Of a stretch of DNA of 64,000 nucleotides, positions 1 through 12,657 are shown piece by piece; the stretch's first letter is position 1; each line of letters begins with the position of its first letter. The stretch lies in assembly GCA_964035545.1 (NCBI GenBank), contig OZ037768.1:3399501-3463500 (forward strand), written 5' to 3'. The stretch is from Bugula neritina. Lineage: Eukaryota; Bryozoa; Gymnolaemata; Cheilostomatida; Bugulidae. Made by a program: the position numbers and the translations under genes. The notes beneath the pieces were generated by a model. The model made no database searches. It was not told the DNA's origin and was given only the letters and a program-made list of their open reading frames with translations.

Positions 1-2664
1 TTACTTTTAACAATACTACTATTATGACTCATTCAAACTCAAATTGATACACTTTGTAGCAAATACTATAGTCAGCAATTAAATACTTGAGCAAAATGAT
101 GCAATTGTCATGTATAAGCATCACACATTTATTTTAGCAAAGTGAAAGTATTTGTTTTAAATAAAATGTTTACAAAATAAAAGTTTATTTATATACATAC
201 TCATCATTCTCATTTACAACTAAGCATCTATAATTAATATGAGTGTTGAAGTCTGAGCTATTCTTCATTTACTAATTGCGTAGAGTAAAACAAAACACGC
301 ACAGGTAATTATAACTATATGCAGTGAGTTAGTAAGTTAATTACTATTCTTTATTTAAGAATGGTATAGTTTATGTTATTAGCCAATGATTTGAAGATGT
401 CAGATGTTTTGAGTGTTGGTATAATGTACAGGCAAGGTGCACAGTAAATATGAATTATAAACTATCTATATATATAATGCACGTTATACATTCTAATGCA
501 ACATGGTAATTACAATATATTAGAATATAGACGTATGTAAAAAATCTGAGCCTTAAGGTATAATAGGCATGTCTGCCAGCCGTTTGCACTGTTCAACACT
601 ATAAGCTCTAGAGCCTTGAGTTGGCGCAGGTTTTTTCAAGCACCTTGCAAGTACCTGAACACTAAACTCAATGCAACACATACTAACAAGCTGTTGAGAG
701 GTGCTTTACTAGTTGAATCGTTTTAGGCTAAACAGTTTTTAAGTTTACTAGTGGCAAAATACGACGAGGTTAGCTGAGTATCTACAAAGACACGTCATTT
801 CTTTAAAATATGTGACTGATATTTAGAGGTATATTTAGCATCGTGGGTTGTAATATTAGCCCTGTTCACACTGCACAATGCCGTTCTATAGGTAAGCTTT
901 CTGTTTTATTATCTCTGCATTTTTATTGTGTCAACCATTTTATTAAATAATTATTTTCAGCAACACGTGTTGACCTTAGGGGCTACACCGTAGGTAGTTG
1001 TTCCCTTATACCATGATAAGGTAGTCTTTACGTTCTAGTTTTGTTTGTATTTTTCCATAAATTTATTACAATATAACGGTATTAATTTAATTCAAAATAG
1101 TTGCAGCTGTAGTGTTTAATTGGTGTGATATTTATTTGAATTATAATGATGAAATAGTATATAACATACAAGGCTTACAGTAGCAACTATCATGATCATC
1201 AATGTATGCAGCTTAATATGATATTAGTAAAGCAGACTAACATATTAAGGACCGTTTTATATTATATTATATCATCTTGTATTATACTATATTATGTTAT
1301 ATTATATTACATCATATTATAAACTATTATATTATATTGTATTCTACTATATTGTATTATATTATGTTATGTTATGCTATGTTATATTATATTATAACGG
1401 CAGACATTTTTAACAGATGATGTTGCCTGAAATGTTTGGAGTTGTTGTGCCACACAGAAGCACAATTTAACCTGCCCACACTGTGTTCTGTATTCAATGA
1501 CCCCCCCCCCTCCCATCAAGTTATTACACTAATATTATACATGTGGTCAGCTGGGGACAATCTCTGTTCTGTAATTGGTCAGTATCAATCTACCCAGGGG
1601 GCAATTAGGTCATGGAGTGAAAGGGACTCTGATTGTATTTATCCTGTATCACAGTTTCACTGATCCTATGAACCTTAAAACAGTTTTCTCAATTTTTTGC
1701 TAACAAAAATTTATAGAAATTATGTGGATCAGCTGAGACAAAATTAAACTTACGGCTATATAACTGTTTCACATAGATTGAAAAATATCCTATGTTTGTG
1801 GACAACCTACATTACGCAAAAAATTGCATCATTTTATCAAAGCATTAATCATGTTATAGAGTTTTAAACCCAAAACCTTTCCTCAACCTGTTTTTACTGG
1901 CTTACAATTTTTGAATCTTAACTTTTACTTGTTTAAAAAAGTCATGTTTTTGTACTTGCTTATATAACTTATAATACTATATATTTGTGGTTTTATTTAA
2001 AACACGCACATAATTGTAGTTTGATTTAAATTTTAAATACCCTCTTTGATAACATAACTCTTTTTTTGAAAAAGGAATAATTTGCGCTGGAGCATTCGTT
2101 CACTATTACACGCTTGGTTGCCGAGTTAGCCAGAAGATAGTACTGACATAATATGCCATCAAGTGCACTGCATGCTGCCTGTCTGGATTATATATCATAG
2201 CTGAGACTCGGTGCTGCCGAGCTAATAGATTTGATATCTGGCATATAGCATATGCAGTGTCTCCTCTAAACCGGTTGTAGACATCGATTAAAAGAGGTTT
2301 CAGCATGTGAGATACTTTCAAATAACACTTTAATCTTGTGTCTGAATAATGCAATATTTTTCATGCAAAATTTATTATCAAAACAAGCAAAAAGCATGAC
2401 TTGCTGATGGCCAGTAACATATATGACTAAAACCAGTAACTTCGTTCATAACAGAAGAAAACGCAAATGTGTCGATACACTCGTAGGAGGCCATTTGCTG
2501 AATACTAATGGCTATCACGAAGAAATTGTATTCCATTAGAAATGACAAATTTGGTAATAATCAAATTAATATAAATTACCAACTCTCTGTGGGTTCGTCA
2601 TTAGAGGAAATGAAAGGATGGCATCTCAACTTCAGAACGACTGTATAGTCCACAGAAAGCAGCC
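1..2664. other. AT-rich intergenic region, no gene seen
   Basis: I find no exon-like stretch with family similarity here. The region holds an ATATT/ATTAT-type low-complexity run at about 1255-1400 and a short poly-C tract near 1500-1512. The 5' untranslated part of the first innexin gene should lie just before 2665. The remainder is unremarkable AT-rich DNA. Confidence 0.6.
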
Positions 2665-5600
2665 ATGCCGTAAGTTAAATCATTTAACATACTTTAGTTT
2701 TCTTACTGGTTTATTTAAAAAACCGACAGTTTTGTTGAAAAGAATTATTCAGTAATATTTGTATAATTATAGCTTCCTAACACCACTTGTTATCAGTCAA
2801 CAGTTAGAACATTATATTATAACACTACGTATTATATTATTATACTTAATTATTATTATACTATATTTTCATTATATTACATTATTATTATTTTATATTA
2901 TGTTTTTATTATATTATTACATTATTATTATACATTATTATATTGTACTATTATGTTACATTATATTGTTTGTTTGATTCTAGTTTGTCTGCGTTGTTTG
3001 AAACGATTGCCCAGATTGGGAGATTCACCCGCAGATGGGATGACGACTTCTGTGATAAACTGAACCACGTCTTGTCTCCCATCGTACTACTTAGCATGAC
3101 CATTGTAGTCAGTCTGAAGCAGTACGTGGGCGAACCAATCGTGTGTTGGTGTGAGGGCACGTGGTCAGGTAATTGTAAACCTAGCTCTCTGCTACTCCAG
3201 CAAATAATTACCTGCATTGTTTTAATTAAAGCATCCATTCTATGTTAATTAATTTGAATACATTATATAAATGTGTGCTAACGCTGCAAGTGGTCAACTC
3301 ATGTTTATAAACACTCTACGCAGTCCAAAGTATGCCAAGTTTGTGTAGGAATAATTCTCTCCTGAAGTTCAACGGGCCCCTAGTTTTTACATTTATATGG
3401 GGAATTTCTAAGTGAAGAATTCAGTACTCAGGTGCAACCTTTCAATACCGTACCTATGCTGGATTGTAACTGGACAATATTATGTTGAATTCATTATAAA
3501 CTTTTATTCCAGTATTCTAGCAAAACTCTGAAATAAATTGAGTTGCTTTCTATTTTGAGAAACTCTCATCATTCTAAGTGAGCTTGTTGCCATGGAAACA
3601 ATTGATTTAATAAACTTGTGTAGTTTACATGAATTTAGAAACACTAAAGTGTGTGACACGCCTTGCATTTAATCAAATGCTTTTCAAAAAAGTTTTACAA
3701 CATAATATGATTGAGCTTTTGGATTAAAAAAAATTTGTATCTTGTTTATATACACACCAAGCTACTCAGTCTACTTCTTTTCATAATTAAGACACATTAC
3801 ATACTAAAATTATTCTGAAAACAAAGCTCCAACACTAAAAGAGCCATTATTTTGTCAAAGAAAAGTGGATCTTGTTTTTTAAATTAACTATTGTTTCAAA
3901 TTTGATATATATTTCTTATTACAATACGACTTAGGCTCACAAATGTATAGCCTACAGTATAAGAAAATTTCATGTGATAATTGTAGGGGCCATGATAGAC
4001 TATGCTCATCAGATATGTTGGGTGTCCAACACGTATTACTTACCACCTCATAAGGCCCCTCTCCAACCCAGTGACCTTAGAGAACAGGTTCTTATATATT
4101 ATCAGGTTGGTAAATTTTATCATGTTACTATTATGTTTATTTTACAAAAGCGTTTATAACACAATAAAATATCTATTTACATAAATTGCTAAGTTATTTA
4201 AAGATATTTACAAATTACACCTAACTCTTTTAGTTTTTAGTAACCTGCTAAATTTACTTAATCTAGAAAATTGCCAAGAGGAGGTGTTATAGCATGCATC
4301 AATTGTTTTTAACAATATTATCATATTTTTAGATTTAATTGATATTAGCTGGCAATATGTTATTAGTTTATAGTCTGAGTTATGTAATATCTGTAATATC
4401 TTAATTTGAACTAGTATGTGTAGCTCACTTCTAGCCTGCAAGTAATTTGGATGAATACATAGTTTTGATGATTAAGCTATGATTTTTCACAGAAATATTT
4501 TTTAAGACAATCATATAATTGGCTTAAGGAACATAATGTGGTTGTGAGTAGGCAAATCATCACTAGTGGTGATGCAATAGTAGTCTTATGTAACACGCAG
4601 GTAGGTAAGGTAGACACCTCTAGCTTCTGTTGCTGTCTGTCTATCATAAGGTCAGCAACACCCACTCCAAACTCATTTCACTTGTTGAGTGGAGTGACAG
4701 CAGCTAACATGTAATGCTGTAATTAGCTTAAATTTTTCCAATAATGCTTCCATACTTCCAAGATGAGTGATGAACTCTTATTAAATGTAATATATTATCA
4801 TAACATATAACCATATAATATAATATATATTATAATATATATTATCATAATTTCATATATGTAATCATATATATTATCATTGATTATAATATATATATTA
4901 ATATATTGTCATATATAATATATTACATAATAATGATTATATGATACTGCATAATACATTTTATTGTCATACAGCATCATATACGAGTAATATCAAATAT
5001 ATTCATATTTTAATACATTGTTTGAGCTAAAAGAATAGAAATTCTATATATTTTTAAATATATGTTACACTTATAAGTTATTGTAATATACTATTGAATT
5101 TATAGAAGTTGATTAAATTTATTTATCTGCTAGACACAAGCATGTAAAACATAAACTAAGCATATAATGGGCGGAGTTTAGTTTCATGTATATGTACAAT
5201 ATTGTTCCCCCTCCTTCTTTAGTGGGTGCCCTTTATCCTGTTGGGTCAAGCTTTCTTCTTCTTACTTCCTGGTCTGCTGTGGAATATGATGAGCCAGTTC
5301 ATAGGCCTAGATCCTAACAGAGTTGCTAGGACTGTGTCGGGCATGGATAACGTCAACCCTGAAGTAATTGTAGTTAATTCATAATAGATTGCGACTACTA
5401 TTGTATCTAATGTACCTAAGAGACTCCGTCGCACTGATTATGCATAACAAAGCTCTTTTGGAGATATATCTAGCTTTTCTTGTTAATGTCTAGGCTTTAT
5501 GCCATTATGTAATAGAATATAGATACTTCAATGGTTTGGGTTTATAGCAAAGTTTGAAGGAAAGCAAGTAGTAATTTTTTGATGCTGTGTTATTCAGTTT

Positions 5601-7234
5601 TGGAATGCAATAAATCCTTATATATACACTACTTCAAATTACCCACAGAAAATAGTAGTAATAATATAAAAAAATAATAATTAATATAGAAAATAGCATC
5701 AACAAAATTTCTATTTATTTAATATAAATACCAACTTAGTAATCACTAGGAAATTCTGTTAGCTGTATAGTTAAAAATTTGGTAGAGAATTATGTGCCTA
5801 AATAGAATCAGTAAGTATCCTGTGTGTTGAATAGAGGAGGATATCTGGAGTTGTAAGATCAATAATGACGTGTGATACTTGCACTTCACACTATGGTCTA
5901 TAATTCTAAGTATTTCTTTATAGGTTCGAGACAAGACTGTCCGCTGTCTTGTTAAGCAGATAGATAGATCTTTGGCTATATCTGTATGGAGAACTAGGGG
6001 AAAGATAACTGACTGTATGAAGAAAGCTCACAACTTGCTCTGTATAATCGGATGTGGGAGAGGCTTTGGGAATTATCTTATCTCTCTCTATATCTTCTGT
6101 AAACTGATTTATATTGGTAAGTTAAGATGGTGCAATATCTGGTTGAAATCAAGATACAGCAACTTATTATGTAGAATATCTGCTGGTTTTTTTACTTACT
6201 CAGCACCTTTAAATAGCAGATGTAAATACTAAAAAAAATAAAATCGATTTTCACATTATTTATGAAATATTAAAACTTGTTAATAATAACTTGTGTTATA
6301 ATAAAAGCAATTCTACATGGGCTCTGCGCTGTAAAAATATTATATATGTATGCTATCTTCTATTGCTTGAAAATTTTAATATATGAGTCATTATTATAGG
6401 GCCTAAAATGATATTTGAAAAATTTTTGAATTAAATATGTTCACATATTAACAAGATATTACACATAAGCTAAAGCCATTATGTTGTGGTCATGTATTCG
6501 TAAAACTCAAGAAACATTGTTTATGTCATCTTTGAGTCCAAAATCTTTCTTTAGGTAATTCAGTGGGTCAGCTGTTTGGTTTGAACTTCTTGTTGGGCAC
6601 AGAACAACTGGGCATACATTACCTGTACTATGGAGTGTACGCGTTAGGACTATTGCTATCTGGACAGGATATCAGCAATGGCAACAAGGTGTTTCCCCGA
6701 GTGACCATGTGTGACTTCACTATCCGACAGATGGCCAACCTGCATCAATACACCATAGAATGCACTCTGCCAATCAACCTGTTTAATGAGAAGATCTTCC
6801 TCTTCATTTGGATCTGGCTGGTGCTCGTGACCTTTATAAACTTCCTCAGCCTTCTCTTCTGGCTCAGCTCTCTCTTCACCATAAGTCGCACGGCGTACGT
6901 CAATAAATACTTATTCATCTCGGAGAGAATGAGAAGACGGCCGTGTGACAAGAAGCACTTGCGCTGCTTTACTGAGTATTACTTGAGACAAGATGGAGTC
7001 TTTCTGATACGTATGCTGTCGAAAAACACGAGCGATGTCGTGGTTTCGGAGGTCGCGTGCAAGCTATGGGACCATTTTATTCTCCACCATAGCAGACGGG
7101 CAGAATTCCACAGAAACCTTTGTGTGACTGAAGGCTTAGACCTAGAAATCATGGTGTCTGACAGAAATGGAAATCATGAAAATAATGGAATTAATAGCAC
7201 AACTCCCACAACACCAGGCAACATATTTCCATAG
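2665..7234 (+). CDS. Innexin A (gap-junction channel protein), 6 coding exons, 440 aa
   Basis: Innexins are four-pass membrane proteins that form invertebrate gap junctions and hemichannels. Coding exons: 2665-2669, 2984-3168, 3987-4105, 5223-5363, 5924-6116, 6555-7234 (1323 nt). The first coding exon is only ATG plus two bases, followed by a consensus donor GTAAGT; its phase matches exon 2. Family signs: N-terminal [17 protein letters not shown] opening extracellular loop 1 (Cys 56, 58 and 74), YYQWVPF at TM2, FPRVTMC and YTIECTLPINLFNEK in loop 2 (Cys 267 and 284), then a hydrophobic TM4. The C-terminal tail after about residue 390 is variable and Asn/Thr-rich. The length is typical of innexins. 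First of three tandem innexins; all internal exon lengths (185, 119, 141, 193) equal those of gene B. A long ATT-rich run sits just upstream of exon 2. The tiny first exon is the least certain part. Confidence 0.92.
2815..2965. repeat. ATT/ATA low-complexity run in innexin A intron 1
   Basis: About 150 bp made almost only of A and T with repeated ATTATT and ATATTA words. It lies directly upstream of the exon 2 acceptor at 2982-2983, taking the place of a normal pyrimidine tract. Confidence 0.8.
4797..4965. repeat. AT-dinucleotide-rich low-complexity DNA in innexin A intron 3
   Basis: A run of TATAATATATATT-like words with imperfect palindromes. It looks like decayed AT microsatellite and no coding signal is present. 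Confidence 0.75.
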
Positions 7235-8326
7235 TCACCTATTTTGACACTATATTATATTACAGCCTTGCCTTGTCTAGTTTATTATGAACACCATATT
7301 TAATCATATTACATAATATCATGGAAAACATTTTTGCTACCTTTTATTCAAGAGAAAATTATTTACGGAGTGTTAATGGGCTACATAGCCTAAAACAGAC
7401 TCAATAATAAGTCCTATCATAGCCGCTTGCATATTCGCAATACACAGATATACACAAACACTTGGTACACAGTCTAATACAAATTTATTTATCGTCTCAA
7501 CACAGACCAGCCTTAGCTGAAGCACAAAAAAAAATGCAAAACACATTTAAAGAAGATGAGAGGTTGACATGTCATTTGCAGGTGAGTCGAACATTTAAAC
7601 ATTTAGTTATCATTTAAATATTATGTTATACTATAGAATACTTTATCCATTTCATAGCATCAATCCCATTTATACCAATAGTTTGAAGCATTTGTGTTTG
7701 CTAAACATTGTTTTTACAAACTAGAGGTAAAATAAAATGCCCCCCCCCCCCCCCTTTGAGTGGTGAGGCTGTTATTATGCTGTTATTTAAGTATCTTAAT
7801 TATTGTAGAGAGCTTTGTTGTAGAAATCCGTGGCTAATTAAAGTAAAAACTGCTCGAAAATAATTTCCATGTGTTACACCATTATTGGATTTTCCTACTA
7901 AATTAGGTTTTTCATTAACATTGCCACTTATAAATGAACTGAATATCTCTATTAGTTGAATGCCTGAAACATGCAGAGAGTTATAAACTATACGGAGGTC
8001 TGCGTTCTAATTAATCTAACGAACCATCAGATGTAATTTATGACCAATTTCAAACTAATCAGCATTTGCAGCTAATTTTTGTAACATCAAATTAGTGTAG
8101 ATACAACACATAGTATAAATCATTGCCCAAACTAAATTCTAATTTGCTAGCATGTATATACAACTATTATACTGTTAGTACATAATTATATCCGCAACCA
8201 AATATTGTATGCTACTTAATCAGCATGTTACAAAATATCTATTCTTCGGCAGTTTACTTTCATTCAACCCAGCAACATGTACAAACTCGTTCTTTTATGT
8301 CTTGAGTAAAATTATTAACAGCAAAC
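7235..8326. other. Innexin A to B intergenic region
   Basis: This holds the presumed 3' UTR of innexin A and the promoter of innexin B. A poly-C run lies at about 7741-7754. I see no other gene or clear motif. Confidence 0.6.
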
Positions 8327-11223
8327 ATGGTTGGCTCGTAAGTTAACATAACTGTTACAAAATTACATGATATTATTTTACATGCTTGTAGCTAATAGTC
8401 ATATTAAGAACTGTAAATACATACATATATTTTATTGCACTAACTAAATTATATTCTTGTTCATATTGTGACTTTTTCTGTAGAATATCCAGCTTCCTAG
8501 ATGGAGTCTCTCGAATGGGAAAGTTTGCTGCTCGGTGGGATGACGATTTCATTGATCGAATCAACCACAGATACTCCACTGTTATTTTGGTTATTTTCAC
8601 GGTAATAGTCAGCACTAAGCAGTACGTTGGGGAGCCTATAGTTTGCTGGACACCCGCCCTATTTACTGGTAAGTTTAACCTACAGTTCTCCTGAGCTAAG
8701 ATATTATGACAAGAGGGTTAACACATCTCTGCTTAATAAAATATAAAGAAGTTACAGAAAAATTGCTATTTTCAATAACCTGAAAAAATTTTGTGCAAAT
8801 AGCTATTAATTTTTTGTGAATTAAAATATGTATATTAAAATCTAAGATAATTATTTTAATCGTCCGTAATGTCTACAGCATATCATTATAGCATATTATG
8901 TTGAATACAACTGGCTTTTTTTTAAAATTCATCTGGAAAACTTTTTACAAAAGTGTTTCATTATTTAATGTAATTTTTGATGCTAACAGCCAAAACAAGA
9001 TTTTAAAACTTTTTTAAAATTTGTCTTAGAAATATTATTATTAAGCTAGTTGAAACTTTAGCTAAAATTTTATTTTATTATATCATGAAGTACTGATTTT
9101 TTTAATTAAAGCCTGTTGAGTTTAATTTATAATTATTTCAAAACATTTAAAAACACACATACATAATACAAAGCAACAATTTGAAGAAACACACTAGTGT
9201 ATCACATATTGATAAGGACACTGTTGTTAATAAACAAATATATAATGAATAAATGTATATATATATTATAATGATTTCCACGGTAACTTTTAAGAATCTC
9301 GTTTGTAGGTGCAATGGTGGATTATGTACACCAAGTATGCTGGATATCAAATACTTACTACTTGCCTCTCAACAAAGCTCCTCTGACCAAACTGCAACCC
9401 AGAGATGAAGTGCTGACATACTATCAGGTAGTCAATAGTCAATAGTAAACAGTCAATAGTCAATAGTCAATAGTGAACAGTCAATAGTCAATAGTGATTA
9501 GTCAATAGGGACTATAATGCAAGTACAGCAACATTAAATTTGGCCAATAAAAAGTTTCACCAACTTGTCTTACATTGAAAAAGTGAAATTATGCGTAGAT
9601 TGTGGAGCAAATTTTGTAATGATATTTAGAACAACTAATTAGATTTCCTTGAGGTCAGCTGTTGGGTATTGATACAGTATGACACAATCTGAGACAAAAT
9701 GATACAATGTGATACAATTTATCACGACGTGACACGTTTGTCTTAGTAACCATATATTTCTTGGTTGAAATTTGTACAGCTTAATGTTGCTCTTAAATAT
9801 TTTTTTGCTGCTTCACAATTCTAACTATTTCTCACCAACAGTCTATGATTTTAGTACGTCAATTCTTAACTTGATATTTAGGTAAACATTTTATTGAAAG
9901 AAAATTTAGCTACCCTGTATTGTTTCTCTAGTGGGTGCCTTTCATCTTACTGTCCCAGGCATTTCTCTTTCAACTGACAAACATCTTATGGAATGTATTT
10001 AGCAGCAGGAATGGTCTTAATGTCAACAGATTAATCATGTTACTTGGTGCTTCGGAGAATGTTCAGCCCGAGGTAGGAAAGACAACTCTAACAAGTTGCA
10101 AATCATTCATTTCACTTGCACAAAATAAACTTATATATATTCTTGTAAAAACTAAATGTTTTATTACATGTTTGCATTTTAGAAGCGAGAGGAGGCAATT
10201 TCTACTGTCGTTAAAAGCTTGGACCAAGCCTTCGCTTTCTCTTACTGGAGGCAACGAACAACTCTATTCAAATGCTTTTCAAAAGTGAAGAGGTTTTGTT
10301 GCGTCACACTCTGTGGAAAGGTCTACGGGAATTACCTTACTGGCTGTTATTTGCTGTGCAAACTGTTCTACATAGGTAAACTATAAATGCTTAGATTAAG
10401 CCAAATGCAGTTAAATTTTATATAAAAAAGAGGAGAGTTTAGTTTTTGTTTTATATTCAGCTGCCATTTTGGTATTTCCTTCTACTAGTCAAATATGTTC
10501 GAAAGGCAATAATTTTGCATATATACATGTAATACGTTCTTTGCAGGTAATGCAGTGGGTCAAATCTATTTACTCAACTACCTGCTAGGGGCTGAAAACC
10601 TGGGCTTAAATTACTCAGAATTTGGCATTCACATTGTGCAGCTGCTCTGGAATGGCAAGGATGTTGGTGAACATAGCAAAATATTCCCACGAGTCACAAT
10701 GTGTGATTTTAAAATTCGCCAATTCTCCAATGTCCAAGACTATACGGTCGAGTGCGCTTTGCCAGTCAATCTGTTTTCTGAAAAGTTCTTCATTTTTCTA
10801 TGGTTTTGGATCGTTTTAGTGTTTTTTGCTAATGCGTATAGTTTCCTCTCGTGGCTTTGGTGCACTTTTACTATTAGCCGAGTGCAATATATCAAAAAGT
10901 ACATCAAATTGATTGAAAGAGTGAAAAAGAGTGATCGAGACATGACGCATATTTCCTGTTTTGCCGAGGAGTATCTGAGACATGACGGCATCTTCTGTCT
11001 GAGGATGATATCTGCTAATGTTAATGATGTCACCACCGCCCAAGTGATAGCCTCACTTTGGAGTCATTACAAGAGTCATCACCGGGATTCCCCAGAATAC
11101 CATAAAAAACACAGATGGCTCAGAGAAGATAACTCCGATGTTGAAGCATATGCTGACAGCTATGAAACAGCAAAATTCAACACCAAGCCGGCTCTCAGAT
11201 TTTCTGCCAACACAGAAAATTGA
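8327..11223 (+). CDS. Innexin B (gap-junction channel protein), 6 coding exons, 441 aa
   Basis: Second innexin of the cluster. Coding exons: 8327-8337, 8484-8668, 9309-9427, 9932-10072, 10183-10375, 10547-11223 (1326 nt, phases consistent). Exon 1 codes MVGS and is followed by GTAAGT. Features: RWDDDF near residue 21, [14 protein letters not shown] (loop 1, Cys 58 and 76), YYQWVPFILL across the exon 3/4 junction, FPRVTMCDF and [15 protein letters not shown] in loop 2, then TM4 and a tail ending FSANTEN. Loop 1 has the two Cys of the family; the extra Cys of genes A and C (CWC) is Thr here. The internal exons have exactly the lengths of gene A, so the two arose by tandem duplication after those introns were in place. 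Intron 3 starts inside a GTCAATA microsatellite. Which cells express it, and whether it pairs with A or C, cannot be told from sequence. Confidence 0.94.
9428..9512. repeat. 7-bp (GTCAATA)n microsatellite starting at a splice donor
   Basis: Repeats of GTCAATA/GTAAACA type begin immediately at the donor of innexin B intron 3 (exon ends at 9427) and continue for about 85 bp. The donor itself reads GTAGTCAATAG, so it is part of the repeat. Confidence 0.85.
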
Positions 11224-12657
11224 AAATGCATTTCAGATTTGTTTTCTTGTACCACTGCTAATTACATGTAACAAATGTAGTTATATTATGCTAGTTTTTA
11301 CATGTGTGGAGACATTTACAAGGCATGCACTATTTCTGTGTATTGTTTTTTGTCAACCTTCACATTTCTATTAAATTCATCTCTCATGTGGTATTTCTAA
11401 GCATGAATTACAAGAAGTTCTTTCATTTTGCGAAGAATTTTCTTTCTAATTGCGAAGAATTTCTTTCACCTCGATTAGTTAAAAAGTTTCATCCTAAACT
11501 CAAAGTAAAAATTCTGAATATTAAATAGTTAGGCTATTGAGTCTGTTTTCATCAAGTTTTAGAAACTAAAATGCCAAAGCCAAAGAGTTTTTCAACACAC
11601 TTTTAAATAAAAAAATCAACTGTTAAAAAGTTATTCGACTATTAACCCGACTGTCACCAGCTGACCACAGCCACCTTTACTACCATCTAATATGTTCCTT
11701 AGAGCTGCATGATTACTCTATGTTATACCACAATGGTTTATCTACTTATATAACCCACTGCTCTTACTCAAGCATATATTATATCCACTGCCTTTCACAC
11801 TCCAATATCCTTATTGTTTTAATTACAGATGTTATTATAGGAGGTGCACTATGTTTATTATATCCAGTGATATATTTATTTTGTATGCTAGAGCTGCAAA
11901 ATCTTATCTAATTATCTTCATAATTAAAAATATTAGTTGCCAGAATTAGTTCAAAGCTGGTAGTACAAGTTTAGTGTGAGTGTGTGTGTGTCTAGTATAA
12001 CTATTATTAATATACAGTAAAACATTTCAACTGCTTAAAAAATACTTTGTTATGATAGAATATCATGCTTAATGTAATCAAACAGTTGTTGCTTTGGCAT
12101 TTACTTTGTAAATTTGGTGCAACCTGCAGTTAGGCTTATATGAGTAGGTTATGAAGTATTTGATTATTCTACTTGCAATGTACTGTGTACCACATTATAT
12201 AAGAAAATGGAAGAATTCGGCTATACGTAAGTATTTCCTAGCAATTTCCAATGTTGCTTCATGACGTTTTAGTATTTTGCAAATCTTTTTTGGTTTATAA
12301 AATTCATATTTGTATGATTTCTCTGTACTTACAAATGTTAGATAATAGAATATTATAAACTAAATCACACCTACGTTACCATAGCTTTTTGTTGATTACA
12401 GCTAACAGTCAACAGGAAGTTATGACATGGTGTCTTTAACTTCCTCCACTAAATTCCCTTTTCATAAAGCCTCAATATCATTTTGACCCACCAGTTCCCT
12501 AGTTTTGCATCCCTCAAACTAACTTAATACAAAGTAGTTGTACCAAACCTATGTTAGCTATACCCTTTTATTATATTTCTACAATGATATAGTGGTCTGT
12601 TCAATTCATTGAAAGAATGAAGCTGAAGTTTATACCCGCGGGCCAATCTTTTGTAGC
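11224..12657. other. Innexin B to C intergenic region
   Basis: Presumed 3' UTR of innexin B and promoter of innexin C. There is a short GT run at about 11978-11991 and a direct repeat of a GCGAAGAATTT word near 11430-11462. No gene seen. Confidence 0.6.

Noticed and set aside
2759-2977. 72-codon Ile/Leu/Tyr frame
   Set aside because: Generated by the ATT/ATA low-complexity run in innexin A intron 1.
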